Source: Symsagittifera roscoffensis
Taxonomy: Eukaryota > Xenacoelomorpha > Acoela > Convolutidae
Length of the DNA: 64,000 bases
Assembly: GCF_963678635.1 (NCBI RefSeq)
Contig: NC_087064.1
Span: 21,870,509-21,934,508 of the forward strand
Reading direction: 5' to 3'
Shown here: positions 1 through 12,117 of the stretch, piece after piece
How the letters are laid out: every line of letters starts with the position of its first letter
Numbering within the stretch: position 1 is the first letter of the stretch
The notes under the pieces: generated by a model
The model's database searches: none
Seen by the model: only the letters and a program-made list of their open reading frames with translations
Told to the model about the DNA's origin: nothing
Made by a program: the position numbers and the translations under genes

Positions 1-189
1 ATTTCTAAACGAGTAATAATTTTGCTGCGATCCGTCATTGTGAAGCAAATAGGAAAAGTTACTTTTTTGCATAAATTATTATTTTTTCTAGTTTAATATA
101 TACGTCGGCTAGACTCATCTGTATAGAACTGTTTATTACATTTAAAGCAACATCGTTTGCTGCATCGAGTTTGCTGCATCGAATTGACA

Positions 190-660
190 TGACAGCTTAT
201 TTGTTGCACCTTTACAGCATATTGATAACATGTTCTTTGACATTCGAATAGTTATAAGTTTACAAAGTTGATGTTTTTTTCTAATTCATCAAGTGAACCG
301 AAAAAAGCTATTTGTTTCAAACAACATAACAATAATAAAAGCTCGATTTCAGAAATTTTCTAACTCAATAGATCTTGCAATTTTTTGAAATGCATATTTT
401 TAACATAATATGGCTTTATGATTTGCAGTTTATTACATGCAAAATTGTATCTTTTTGTATTTGCTGCATCGAATTGTCAATTTATTAGCATATGTAGCTG
501 GGCTAATGGTGGCTAGTTTTTGGGTATTTTAAGCATCCGTGGCTGAATGGTTAGTTATGTGAGACTCAAATTTGCTAGATCGCAGATTTTTACTAATTCG
601 AGGTTTTGCTAAGCCTCGAGTTTTTGCAAATTCGAGGCTTATTTCTACTTTTCTTATGTC
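190..660 (+). repeat. tRNA-Leu-like repeat, degraded copy
   Basis: Matches the 5000-5600 copy from 'cctttacagc' onward. The A-box tggctgaatgg at about 540-550 is recognisable; the B-box is eroded. Followed by 'gaggcttatttctac'. Confidence 0.6.
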
Positions 661-809
661 ACGTTTCGGAATATAGACTTTAGGTTAAATCAGAATATAT
701 ACATTTTCCATGTTTACATTTAGTTTAACAAAATCTTTGGATCATAACACCTCGGAGACGAAAATCTGTGGTCCGAATCCGGTTAAGACCTGTTTTTTTT
801 TGAAAATGG

Positions 810-1330
810 AAAATTTTCCGCGTGACAATGGGACTTTTGTCCGTCTACTTTCAACTGCTACAGTAACCGCTGCGCTGAGATGCTCAATTTTTTGAAATTT
901 CAAATGAAAGTACCTAGTCGTACTTTTTTTCGGATTCGCTTTCGTCCTTATTTCCGTCGGATTATTTTCCTTTTTTTTCAAATGCAGTTTTTATGACTTG
1001 ATGCGCTTTTTAACAGCCTTCTTGTCAAAGAATGATTTTTGTTTTAATTTGAAATGTGTATACTACAATTGAAAGCTGTTTTGTAATTTGGAAAGTTCTG
1101 ATCATGAATAATTTCATTCATTTTTATTTTTTTTTAATCCATCAAACATCTTACATTGCACTCTTTCGACAGCAAAATATTTTCGTAGAGTTCGGTTGGG
1201 TTTAGGGGGGCGGAACCGTACAAGCTTTGAGTTTCAAAACTTAATAGCTTAAAAATTTTCATGACAACCGTCTTTTTTCGGGCTAGCGGGGCTCGCCTTC
1301 AATAACGGGTTCCATCCTGTTTTCTTCAAA
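810..1330 (+). repeat. Dispersed ~500-bp repeat, copy 1
   Basis: Pairs with about 2730-3260 in the tetraspanin intron. Same order of short motifs, but clearly diverged. No coding capacity; class unknown. Confidence 0.6.
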
Positions 1331-2191
1331 ATGAAAAAGGGAATGTGTTGAGGATCGAAAGAGTATTTATTTTTAAAGTAATGAACGTACTGAAGACTCG
1401 CTGATAAGTCTTGCTGATTTTTTTTTTCAGAAAAAGGTCTTAAAATATTGATGCTCTTCGGTATATGTGCTTTTTTTGAGTTCAATTGAATTGCATCTGC
1501 TGAAAGTGACATAAATAGCCCTGTTCAAATACGAACGCGCAAATGGCGCAAAAAACATGAACCTTTTCTAGTTTCGAAAGTGGAATTTAACTTTTAGATT
1601 TCCAGCGGAATAAAAACTTTACCTGTTGATCCAGTTCTCTCAACTTATGTTTATGTTATCAAAAAAGCGCCATTATTAATCGTTCTAGAAATTCAAAGAG
1701 CTTAAGCGGCATCTATTTTTTTCTTTGAAATTCGAAAGTTGAGATTTTGTCAACAAAGTCAGCGTTTTTTTAAATGTTTACTTGCGTTTATTACTTAATT
1801 TCAATCTTTGATTGGCTATGTTTAATTTTCCCAGCGGAATGAAAACGTTAGGAGTGTTCTCTAATTGGGCTAGTTTTTTTTTAAAAAAAAGTCAATTTTT
1901 TTTTCGCTACCTGAGCTCATTGAAATTTTGTCGCCTGTTTGTTTTTTCGAAAGTTTTTTTTAAAGAAAGTCAAATATTTTTTTCCCTGTTTTATTTGAGT
2001 TCATTTATTTCCCACCTTTTCGTTGGCTGTGTTTTGAAATATTGCGCTCTGACTCTGCATTCTGAAACTTATTGCTGTCTTTTGAAAATTGTGTAATTGT
2101 TTGCTGCTTATATCGGAAAATTTTCTACGCTGTAATTCTGGCTCGTATTTTTGTATTGCTAGTGTATCCGCTTCGCCTCTACAAAGTTTAG

Positions 2192-2460
2192 GTAAAGACT
2201 TGTTAAAAGGCAGTCGGAACATTCAGGGCTGGGCCTCTGGTCCGATCAAATCTGTCATTTATTTTGTTGCAGCTGCTCTTCTGGTGATTCTGGGATTCCT
2301 GGGTTGCTGTGGAACTTGGAGAAAGAGCAAGTGCATGCTGTACCTGTTCGCAGTCTTCCTCGGCATCATACTGATCGCTGAACTGGCTCTATGTTTTTAT
2401 GCTGTGATTGAGCGAGCAGACATTGACGACACGGTCACCAAGGGACTCGAAAAGACCCAG
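2192..2460 (+). CDS. Tetraspanin exon with TM2-TM3
   Basis: Encodes about 90 residues: a short polar stretch of the small loop, a hydrophobic TM2 ending in GFLGCCG, the inner turn, and TM3 ending before IERAD. It is much richer in GC than its flanks. The donor follows a complete CAG codon at 2460. Confidence 0.85.
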
Positions 2461-3950
2461 GTTAGTTGGCTTTTTTCTGGGACAAATACGTAATTTAAAA
2501 TAAACGATTGGTTAAATACGAGTTTTGCTAATAATTAAAATAGTATTTAGTGTAATTAAAATAGTATTTAGTTATAGGTCAACTATTACGCCTTCTTGTA
2601 AATATTCAATTTGAGGCATAGATCGATAAATCATTACTACTGTCTAAATCAAAAGCTCCTTAGTTTTACTTGCGAGAGCACGTGTAATTGAAATCGGGGA
2701 CTAGACTTGTTTCTCGCTAACAAATTTTCTTAAAAAATAAGGCTGCTGCGTGTACTTTCAAGTGTAGCAGTTACTTTCAACTGCTGCAATTACTGCTGAG
2801 CTAAAACGCTCAATTTCTTGAAAATTTTTAGATAAAAGTACTTTGTAGTTCATCGTAGGTACTTAATAATTTTTAAAATAAACTTGAAAAAAAAAGTTTT
2901 TTTTTCGGATTCGTAGCTTTCGTCTAATTTCCGTCAGATCTTTTTCCTTTTTTTCCAAAGCAATTTTTATGACTTGATACCCTTTCAGCAGCCTTATTTA
3001 CAAAGAATGGTTACTATTATAATCTAAAATGTTTATACTATAATTGGAAGTTGTTCTGTAGTTCGTAAAACTCTGATCTTGAATTATGTTTTTTTTTTCA
3101 TCAAATTTTTTTCTTTTTTTTCGGTGTAGGTCATTTCGGCTCAGTCATCATATTTTGCACCGTTTCGACGGTAAAATATATTTTTTATGATTTTGTTGGA
3201 TTCAGGGGGCGTAACGGGGTTCGCCCCAATAAAGGGGTCTATCCTGTTTTTTTTTAAATGGTTGGATTTCAAACTAAGTGCCAACTAAGATTTCCGTCTC
3301 GTTTTCTCTTTAATATCTTGTATTGCGACGTTTTTATTGTATCGCAAGTGTTGCAAAGCACTGCTTCGTCTCTGTTGACTCCTACCTTAAAAACTTTACA
3401 TCTTACAAAAAAATCTACTGTCTAAATTCCCATAACGAATGACTAAGGTTCTTGATTAAGTTCTTGATAATGTTTTGGTGTAGATAAATGTCTGCGTTTT
3501 ACTCTTGTCGAATTTCAGAAAAATATCGTCGTTGTTTTTTTTGTTCAATAGAAACAATATCTGACGGACGAGAACACGTTCAAAGCGTGGGACACGATGC
3601 AGAGTGAGCTTAAGTGCTGTGGAGTGGAACAGGGGCCCTCTGATTGGAATGATATTCTAGGAAACCGGACAGTTCCCTACTCGTGCTGCGCGAGTAGCGT
3701 GTGCAAAGCGACAAAATACCCCTGTGACGGTAGTTCGGACATGAAGGACAAGCCTGATTGTGCAGCGCCAGTCGGAGGCGTCGGCGCTTACTCGGACGGA
3801 TGTGGAACCAAACTGACAGATACTCTTAAAGACAACTTCGCCATCATCGCTGCCTGTGGACTTGTGTTCGCATTCCTGCAGCTCCTCGGAGTGGTCTCGG
3901 CTGTACAGATTGGAGGATCTGTCTACAAGGCACCGAATCAGTATGCCTAA
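2192..3950 (+). CDS. Tetraspanin family protein, 5'-partial
   Basis: Four-pass membrane scaffold protein that clusters partner receptors and adhesion molecules in the plasma membrane. Two exons join in phase 0: 2192-2460 and 3552-3950 (donor gttagt, acceptor ttcaatag). Exon one carries TM2 with the hallmark GCCG, a short cytoplasmic turn (WRKSKC) and TM3. Exon two carries the large extracellular loop with KCCG, a PYSCC pair and further single cysteines (eight in all, a pattern known in the family), an NRT sequon, TM4 (about 3835-3920) and a short tail ending NQYA before TAA. TM1 and the start codon are missing, so at least one upstream exon lies in unrecognised sequence or outside the window. 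The 2192 border is the best acceptor in frame, but another AG at 2209 or 2213 is possible. An ATTAAA about 60 nt past the stop could serve polyadenylation. The family is certain; the subfamily is not. Confidence 0.9.
2461..3551 (+). other. Tetraspanin intron with dispersed repeat
   Basis: GT-AG intron of 1091 bp. About 2730-3260 is a diverged copy of the repeat at about 810-1330. Shared phrases are 'ctttcaactgct', 'tttttatgacttgat' and a closing 'atcctgttttt'. No coding signal. Confidence 0.75.
2730..3260 (+). repeat. Dispersed ~500-bp repeat, copy 2
   Basis: Partner of about 810-1330. Ends in a phrase 'ggggttcgcccc' followed by 'atcctgttttt', as copy 1 ends in a close variant. Confidence 0.6.
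3552..3950 (+). CDS. Tetraspanin last coding exon with EC2 loop and TM4
   Basis: Begins in frame with KQYLTDENTFKAWD and ends at TAA 3948-3950. It has the CCG signature at residues 22-24 of the exon and a hydrophobic TM4 (NFAIIAACGLVFAFLQLL). A reverse-strand open frame over the same place is a shadow. Confidence 0.9.
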   Translation, partial: KQYLTDENTFKAWDTMQSELKCCGVEQGPSDWNDILGNRTVPYSCCASSVCKATKYPCDGSSDMKDKPDCAAPVGGVGAYSDGCGTKLTDTLKDNFAIIAACGLVFAFLQLLGVVSAVQIGGSVYKAPNQYA

Positions 3951-5000
3951 ATCGAAGCAGAAACGCATTTGTGGTTTCAATGGGCGACAAATCACTGGAC
4001 GGGTTTCATATAGATTAAATGACTGAATCGATCATTTTTTTGTCATAGCTATTTTTGTCTATCTATTCTCACTAGCTATTTATTTACTATATAAAAGCGA
4101 AAAGATTAATACCCAAATTTTTTGCCTCCTCCCGGTTATGAATATTGTTCCTATATTAATAATTTAAGTGTTCAAAAACTGCTGATGATTTTATATTTCA
4201 GTATGACAATGAGCAATTTTTGAACATTAGTCCATCAAAAGCTGACAATTAATAAGAAAAAGTATGAAAATGGACTTTTTCTTTGAAATGAGAGCAACAT
4301 TGTGAGTTTCATGCCAGAAATTTTTTTGAACTTTCTCGTTCATATCTGCACTCTGTATAGGTTTGAGAAGTGCTGTATAAAAGTATTGTATCGTCTTTAG
4401 GGACTATTGAATCATTGCAATTCTCAAGCGAGCTTTTGGTTGTAGTGTTATTAAGATCAGCTTTTTTTCAACCAGAGTCGCACATTTTAGTGCAACTTTT
4501 TTGCACATTTTATCGCATACGTAAACGAAGCAGATGGATATAGCTAAATCTGCTTTATTAATGCACAATTTTTGCTGCTGGATATCTAAGAAATTAGTAT
4601 GCTTGATTGTCGTGTAAGTCACCATGTTGACTAGGTTAAGAGAGGAAAATGTCGTTGGAAAGGTCTGTCTTCGATGTTTTTAATTTGTATTTGATTTAGT
4701 TGGCGGCATATTAAATCTTGCATTTTCATTTTTTACCATGTTTTTTGCTTAAATTTGCGAAATACAGATTTCTATCTGGGTGATAATTGAACGGTTCCGA
4801 GACTTGAAAGGTTTAAAAGTGATGGTAATTTGTTTCAACTTTTGCATTCTAAGCCAAATTCCAGTTCGGAACATGAGTAAGCGATTGCTGTGTTAGTATC
4901 ACAGAGTTGTTGCAACATGGTACTAGACTTTTTTCCCGTCAAGTGTTCAAGATTTCGCACATGTTTGGTTTGCTTCATTACACTTGCGAAGCATTACCTA
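3951..5000. other. Tetraspanin 3' flank, no gene seen
   Basis: AT-rich sequence without domain-bearing frames. It presumably contains the 3' UTR and then intergenic DNA. Confidence 0.5.
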
Positions 5001-5600
5001 AGTCGCAAATATTGGTGCCTTTTTAGGGCACCTTTACAGCTTTTTAATAGCATGTGCTTTGATATTCGAATAGTATCACTTAGTATAGTAAAAAGTTAGT
5101 GTAGTATAGTTAGAAGAGTAATTTATCATTGTTCAAATGAACCCAAAAAGTGATTAGTTTCAAACAACAACAATAATGTAAACTCGATTTCAGAAAATTT
5201 TCTAACTCAGATCTCGCAATTTTTTCAATTGCATATTTTATACATAATATGGGGTTATGCTTTTCGATTTGTTACATGCAAAATTAGTGTGGATGCCTTC
5301 AGTTTGTTATATTCCAAATTATTACTTGGAAATTGAGTCTATTTGTATTTGGTTCCACTTTTGCTGAATGGCATTGGCAATTTATTAGCATATGTAGCTG
5401 CCCTATGCTTGACCAGTATTTGTCGTTGTTAAGCTTGCGTGGCTGAGTGGATAGTGTGTGAGACTCAAAATCTCTTGATTGCAGTAGGTCGCAGATTCGA
5501 ATCCTACATGTAGCCGAATTTTAGCCAAGTCGAGGCTTATTTCTACTTTTTATTTCACTTGATAGAGCAGCTGCTTTTTGGTCGTGTTCTCGCACTGATT
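5000..5600 (+). repeat. tRNA-Leu-like interspersed repeat, fullest copy
   Basis: Shares a layout with copies at about 190-660, 27864-28480, 32120-32480, 36119-36479 and 43325-43720. An AT-rich left part (starting near 'gcaaatattggtgcc') runs about 430 bp to a tRNA-like segment. A-box tggctgagtgg lies at 5440-5450; an anticodon-arm-like gaga-ctcaaaa-tctc lies near 5459-5473 with CAA in anticodon position; B-box agattcgaatcc lies at 5493-5504. After it comes a conserved tail 'gaggcttatttctac' and 'gtcgtgttctcgc'. In other copies the tail ends in a gcgaagc hairpin. This points to a Pol III-derived SINE-like element. The tRNA part being internal is unusual. Confidence 0.75.
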
Positions 5601-5799
5601 GAGTTTTCTCGCATTGATTGAGGCGACAAAGGTCGGTGTTTCGAATCCGGCCTGGATCTGTTTTTTTTTTCAAACTAGAAGTGTTCTACTTTTTCGGACT
5701 ATTGTTTGTCTTTATATTTTTGTCGGCTTAGTTTCCGTAGCGCGAACTGTTTTTAAGTTCCTGAATGTATTTCTAAAGCCCCATTAGTTAAGTTAAATG

Positions 5800-6950
5800 A
5801 GAAGCAAATTTTTAGCGGAATTTCAGTTATGCGTTTTTTTGAATTTTTTTGAAATAAAAAATATCGAAAATTTTTTAAAAAATTTTTTGCTCCGTCAATT
5901 CTTGTGCACGAAGTTTTTGCATATGCGAAGATTGTGCTCGCGATGAGTAGCAAGCACTATCAATTCGGAACACAGACTGGTTCTCGTAAAACACTTGCCC
6001 AACAAAATCTTTGAATCATTTTCTCAAATCTGAACTTTCGCCAACCAATAGACATTTGTTGAGCATGTTTGCATTTCAATTACCCGTACTTTTCAATGTG
6101 TTTTTTACTGGTTTTTTAATACAATTATTCAATTGTCATAACAGTTTTTAAAAGTGAACTTTATTCAAGACAAAATTGAGAAGTTTTGGTTGCGCTTTCG
6201 TCTCAATTTCTGGCTGCTAGTTTGTCATGCTATGTTTGAGTGCTATGTTTGTTCTGCTTTGCCTCTGTGTGGTAACTAGTTCCAAATACATTTTTATTGA
6301 GTCACAAGATAAAGCTGAATATATAATTATGTAGGTTGTAGTCGGAAATGCCTCTATTTTTAAGTGTCGAGGAATGTGGATTAGACACTCATTAAGACTT
6401 TTCAGTCATTAATGAACGTTGTGAGTCCATGCATCAATGATTTAAATAAAATTTTTTTTCTTGATTGACTTAAAATTTGCTCGCGCTCTATGAGCTCAGA
6501 TTAGAAAAAGGCTGAAAAAATAGCGTGAATTATCTCTTCACTCTTCCTTTTTGTTGTAGGGTCTTTACTGATCTGAATTATCTGCAAAAATGGCAATTAA
6601 TTTGGTTTCACTAGATAGTTTTATCATTGCGCTTGCAATTAGCAAGCGTTATCAAATCGGAATATAGACTTTTTTGGGTTAACAACTAGTGTAACAAAAT
6701 CACTTGAAAAACTTCTTTCATCTGCACTTCATTCACGTACTGTTATGCTCAAGGTAAACCAGGCATAATTGTAACAACTACGCATTAACTAGTTCCTCAG
6801 GGGGGACTTTTTGAAGTTTTTTAGCTAAATTAGTTTTTTTCGGCTCAGCTGGTGTCTGCTCAAAGATTTTCGGCCTTGTTTCCGCTTCGTAAGTTTTATT
6901 CAGATGCTAATTTGAATTTCAAATGAGTTGCTAGACACTTTTGCCTAAAG
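5800..6950. other. AT-rich intergenic DNA with short hairpins
   Basis: No gene seen. At about 6634-6655 there is an imperfect inverted repeat built on gcgcttgc and gcaagcgt followed by 'tatcaaatcgga'. A related arrangement occurs near 31431 and 35430, so this is a fragment of another repeat family. Confidence 0.5.
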
Positions 6951-9010
6951 TTTTTGTTTGATAATTCAGATAGTATGAAATTGTTTTATCCTTTTTTGTA
7001 AAACAACTTTTTCTCAAAAACTTCTACCGTTTTTTAAAGAAGGGGTATTCATAGAAAGATAGTCAGTTTTGTGTGCATGTATACTCACTGGTTTCTTCTT
7101 GTTTCATCCCTTTGTCTACAGCCTCCAAAAAATTATTTGGGCGAATATTTGACCGACTTTTTTTATTTTTTTTTTATTTTCTCAAAAACTAACCTAACAA
7201 AAGTCAGATTTTGATTTCAATGAATACAACGGACTCAAAATGCTCCCCTCCATGATACGCCCATATTTTTTCTACACATGAAATTTTGTACCTGGGAATA
7301 GTCAAGTTTTTGATTTTTTGACCGCTTTTATGAACTTTTTACACTTGCGGTCAGCGTAGTTTATTACTACGAACCTTCTTTTTTTAAAAGCTAACTCGTA
7401 AATAAAAGCTTTATTGAAAGCAAAAAGTGTTACTTATTTGTTAACACTGATGCTATAATCTAGATTTAGCATTGTAAATTTTATTGCATCTGTTCTCTGC
7501 TCCATTTGTGGCTAGTGTTTGACATATTTAAATAATTCGAGGATTATTTGTACTTGTTCTTATTGATTGCACTTCAAAGATGAATTTTAATTTTCAGAGT
7601 TCCCAGTGGAATAGAAAATTTATCAGCTGAGCCAGTTTTCAGTTTGATCCAGTTTTTTTAAACAAAAAGTGACAATCAGAAATAGATCGTTTCCAAGGAA
7701 ATACAATTCTAACACTCCGCTCTGCTTTTTCGAGTTGGTTGTATGTTTACCAATTGGTTTGCTGAAATTTATTTTTTCATTCCGGAAAATTGTTTCCAAA
7801 TATATTGGAAAAGTTTTAGTTTTTCTCAAAATATTTAACTGATTTTCAAAAAAGGGGTATGATTTGAAAGACTGTCTAGTCTTTTATTTGCCTGTATACT
7901 CCCCTAGAGTCTCTTTTTACTCAACCCCTCTGTCTATAGCCTTCGAAAAGTCTGTGGGGGAATATTTGAACTCTATGTGTATTTTTTTCGTTTTCTCGAA
8001 AACTATCCCTCTCAAACTACCTGAGTTTTTGGTTTCAATGAATGGAACGGTTTTGAAAAGCTCCCTGATCGAGAGGGTATGCCCATTTTTTCAACACCAA
8101 AAATAATGGCCCTCTGAATTATCCAATTTTTGACCGTTTTGGGAATCTTTTTCACGAAAACAAACCTCTCAAATATGATTTTGTGGGTTCAATGAAGATA
8201 ACGCGTATTGGGGAAGCTCCCCTGCATTAGCGGCACTTTACAAAGTTTTAAACATAAAAATTTATCGCCATCGGAAAAGTCAAATTTTTGATTTGACTGT
8301 TTTTGAAACTTTTCGAATATTCTCGAAAACTACCGTGGCATATCTGAGATTTTAGGTTTTATTTAAAGAACGCGTTGTGGGAAGCTCATTTGCTTATGCG
8401 AACATTCCCAAATTTTTCTGACATCGAATTAATGATTTTGATCGTTTTTCTGTAGTTTCTGACTTTTCTCGTGAACTACCCTTCCAAATCTGAGACTTAG
8501 GGCTCAATCTAAGCTACAGGTTGAGTGAATCACTTCTGCTTAAGCGGCTTCGTTCGATTTTTTTATGATTCTAAGAAATGCCAAATTTTTGATTTGTTGA
8601 CCTTTTTTTGATTTTTCACGCTTACTATCCTGTCAAATCTATCATAAGTCTAATCGAAACAACAAGTTTTTGAAAGCCTACCTTTTCGATTGGCTATGCC
8701 CAGTTTGTTTAAGAAAAAAATTGTGGCCTTCAAACAAGTCGAAGTTTTCAAATTTTGACAGTTTTTATGGAAACTTATTGACTTAACGCGAAAACTACCG
8801 TGGCTATTCTCAGGTTGTTTTCAATTTTGAAACCCGGCTCGGGAACGTTCTCTGCTTAAGCGGGCAGAATCTGCTTTCTGCAGAAAACACTTTTGGATTT
8901 TGGAAATCCTTTCGACCGTTTTCAGAACTTTTGATCGTTTGTTACAAAATTTTTCTTAAAATTTACACCATCAAATCTGAGATAAAAAGTTCAATTGAAA
9001 AAGTATCTAT
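6950..9010 (+). repeat. Element with array of diverged ~110-130 bp monomers
   Basis: A leader about 6960-7330 and a second from about 7700 lead into roughly eight degenerate monomers to about 9010. Each monomer repeats the order: 'ctcgaaaactacc', 'aaatctgag', 'gggttcaat', 'gaagctc', 'gcttaagcgg', a T-rich stretch, 'caaatttttgatt', 'gaccgttt'. The same element recurs at about 29390-30060, 33389-34059 and 41340-42990 with different monomer counts. The short open frames inside are repeat artefacts. Confidence 0.7.
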
Positions 9011-9339
9011 TGTCGTAAACAATTGGTTTGTCTAATTTTTTGAAAACAAAATTTGCACGAAGAGACAATGAAACATGAAAAAATCCAACTTAAATTTACT
9101 TTTGTAGTTTTTTTTCTAGTTCTTATCACAAAGTTTGTGAACTTAGATATTTTTTTTGAAACAAAAAAAACGTAAAAGTATTTTTTGCACGGGCAGAACA
9201 GTATTTCTGTACGGTAACATAATGGGTTTTTTCAAGGTAGAAAACTCAATTGTTTTCTATCAAAGGGTTTTTTGTACAAATTGCGTTCGCAAATTTGGAT
9301 TATAAATGTTTTAGTTTTTGGTTTGCTTAAATCTCTTTG

Positions 9340-9850
9340 CTGATCTTGTTGTTGTGACCACTCTCATGGAAAAGGACAAACTGTTGCCTTGGGTTTTACT
9401 GATTCCAAGTACCTCGAGTAGGGCGCGTTGGGGTTTGAGTAAAATATGAGAGTAGGTTGATGACATCTGGATTCGGTAAAAGTTCTATTAGTGTCGTGAA
9501 AACCGGTCAGAATCATCATCATCGTAATCGACTGTAGTTTAGGGTGATATGTTTGACCGATTAGATGAGGCTGGCAGCACACGGCATTATCTAGTTGGAG
9601 CTCTGGAATACGGTCTTGGGAATCTGTTTGGGTAAGGCCACGTTGCTTGATGTCCTTGTTCACACAATCCAAACCTATCATGGTATCCGACGTCTTTTAA
9701 TGGATGGGATTGACATACTACTGGACGTGTAAATGCGTAAAGTAAACGGAGCACGCTAACCATTACCATGTGATGAGAGGGCCTGTAGGACGACGATAGC
9801 TAGAAGTAGACTAAGAACGGAGATCTGGTGTACGCCGTACAACATGCTTA
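9340..9850. other. GC-richer island of unknown nature
   Basis: This 500-bp stretch stands out from its AT-rich flanks by balanced composition. Overlapping minus-strand frames (about 9364-9681 and 9587-9769) are open but carry no domain I recognise. It could be a degraded mobile-element fragment or an exon of an unknown gene. I could not assign it. Confidence 0.4.
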
Positions 9851-10069
9851 GTTTGCAAAAAACAATTAACGTCTTAATTCCGTTTTATTGGAGTCGTCTA
9901 ATTTGCTTGTTTTCTAATTTCCTAAGCCCCGTTTCTTATTCCTACGGCTCTTTCGGCAAAATCTTGATAAATTGATTTCAAAACATATTACTTTTCATCA
10001 TTTTATGAGTCTTTTACAAAAGGCAGATTGTTCTGACAGATGTCCATGAAAAACAATTAACCTGTTTCT

Positions 10070-10750
10070 AGGTGTCTAGCGTATTTACACAAGCAAAGCT
10101 TGTGTGATAGTATGAGCTCTCTTTTTTTTCAACCTAAGTCGCAAATATTAGTGTTCATTTTGAAAGTGTTCATTTTGATCAATAACCAGCTATTAAGTTT
10201 AGCCAATGCTACAGATATTAACATAGACTACATTACAAATAGCCTTTTAGCTTCAAGATATTATGGATATATAGTAAAGAGGTAGGGAAGGAGACCCGCA
10301 ACAAAATAAGAGGGTTCGAACATGGACAGGGTTGGATGTTTTCAGTGAATTTTTTTCGTATACTAGTTAAAATGTGTCCGCTCTATAAATTGAGGCATGT
10401 TAGTTGGATTTTTTTTTCAAATTGACAGGCGTTGATAATGCGTCAGAATTGGCTTGCGTCACTTAGCAATTGTGTAGGCTCATAATTGGCGTGCGTCACT
10501 TAAGAAATTTTGTGGACTCGATGTTTTACTCATTCAGCTTTTCCCACTAGCGATCGTCCGTCTATTTGTTTTTGTCGGCTCAATTCCCGTAGCCCAATTT
10601 TTCCAAGCTGCTATAAACCTCTTCTTGATACCGGTAGTTCGATTCAACTCGAGACCTGTTTTTTTGCGAATTGAAAATGTTCATTCATATTTGTATCGCA
10701 GGTGGCGCGAAGCTCAGCTTCGCCTGTGTGGATTTTGAATGTTTTTTTTT
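10070..10750 (+). repeat. Second tRNA-like repeat, copy with start and end hairpins
   Basis: Begins with the perfect hairpin acacaagc-aaa-gcttgtgt (10087-10105). A tRNA-like block follows (A-box tagtaaagagg 10272-10282; B-box ggttcgaacat 10313-10323). After a further AT-rich part there is a gcgaagc-tca-gcttcgc hairpin at 10707-10723. The same order recurs at about 28996-30442 and in its exact copy at 32995-34441, which contain an extra inserted array element. No protein coding. Confidence 0.65.
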
Positions 10751-10759
10751 CGGAACATC

Positions 10760-12082
10760 TTACGTGGGTGTTTCAGCGATTTGTTCCTTGACCTTATAAT
10801 GTAGTTTTTGATATATAAATGCTAACGTTTTTCCGTAATATGATATAAATACCTGTCTCTTCCTTCTTTACTATTTATGCTGCATTTTTCGTTGCATTTA
10901 TACCTAGAAATTTGAAAAACGGCTGTAAGAGCAATGGTTTTAAATCAAGTTTATCAAGCTGGTAGCAAAAGGTTCAGACTTGAATTGATCAGTCAATACT
11001 ATCAATACGTATTCTTTTTGAAAATGGTCTTATCTTTTGCTAAGGTGAACTCCATTTTCACTGCTCCATTTCCATGTTTTTGTTAATCTACTGAAAATCT
11101 GATACAGCCTTTAATAATGACTTTTTATGTTTCTCTTAAGTTTAATTTTTTTGGTATATTGGACACTAGAGTTGATTGATCCGTTTTGAACAAAAAACCG
11201 CATGCAGTTTTTTACTGTTCGAATAGTTTAAGAAACATAAAACTTAACCTGTTCTTTACTCTTACGAAAAATGAAATCATTTGCATTGAAAAATGGTGAA
11301 ATCGTTAATGAAAACAAAATCCACTATTATTTTGAAAATTCGATTTGATATAATGGATATTTGGTTGCTGTGTCAGTACTCTTCAGTAGTTTTTGTAGCA
11401 TTATTGATTTTACAGTTTTTCTCGGAAAGTTTCAATAGTCGGTCTACTATCTGCCTTCATCAGTTTTTTTGCCTCAGTTTTCGCATCATGAAAATTTTGC
11501 AAATTGAAGTTTTTATTACTGAAACTGAGGGTCAATTTAATTTTCTTGTTATTTGTAATTTTATTAAGTTCGTTTTGTATAGATTCCGGTTTTATTTTTT
11601 TTTCTGAAAAATTCTGTATGGCTGAAACAGTTTTGACCGATATGTATTGGCTTAGATAGCTCATATGGCGTCGTTTGATGGTTTATAATAGATTTTCAAG
11701 GTGCTTCTGGATGGGGCGATGCCAACTCTTCGAGAGCTCAGAGCTTCTTAGCTATTTATCAAATTTTCTTCAAATTGAAACTCATGTGTCGAAGCCTAAT
11801 TATTTTTTACGTAGTCATTTTTATTGTTCAAATTCTTCGGCTTAGTTGCTTTTGCTTCTTTTTCGGTATGCTAGCTTGCTTATCTATCCCTAAAAAATGT
11901 TCATCATGCCTTCGAGACAAAATATCACACGGTTTTATTTTGTCGTTTTGGATTGGAACCCTAAAGTTTCTCCCAAATAATTCACCCTTTCTACATTATT
12001 TTACCGTCCGTTTAAAGCTTTGAAACCTCCTCCAGTAGATTACTCCTTTTTTCATCGTTCACTCACTGATACCATGCTGTTG

Positions 12083-12117
<35 letters not shown>

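Larger units (their letters stand above)
1..2191. other. Non-coding repeat DNA, probably tetraspanin intron
   Basis: No exon for the missing tetraspanin TM1 was found here. The stretch holds a copy of the tRNA-Leu-like repeat (about 190-660), a copy of a 500-bp dispersed repeat (about 810-1330) also seen in the next intron, and a fragment of another recurrent repeat with the phrase 'ccagcggaataaaa' (about 1598 and 1830). The small open frames are AT-rich and low in complexity and show no domain. Because the first tetraspanin exon recognised starts with an acceptor, most of this is inferred to be an intron. Confidence 0.5.

Noticed and set aside
5440-5515. Functional tRNA-Leu gene
   Set aside because: A and B boxes and an anticodon-like arm are present, but the T-arm has extra bases and the acceptor ends do not pair; the same segment recurs inside longer repeats.
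5936-5970. CRISPR-like or attachment-site structure in short hairpins
   Set aside because: Eukaryotic context, no regular repeat-spacer pattern; the hairpins belong to dispersed repeats.
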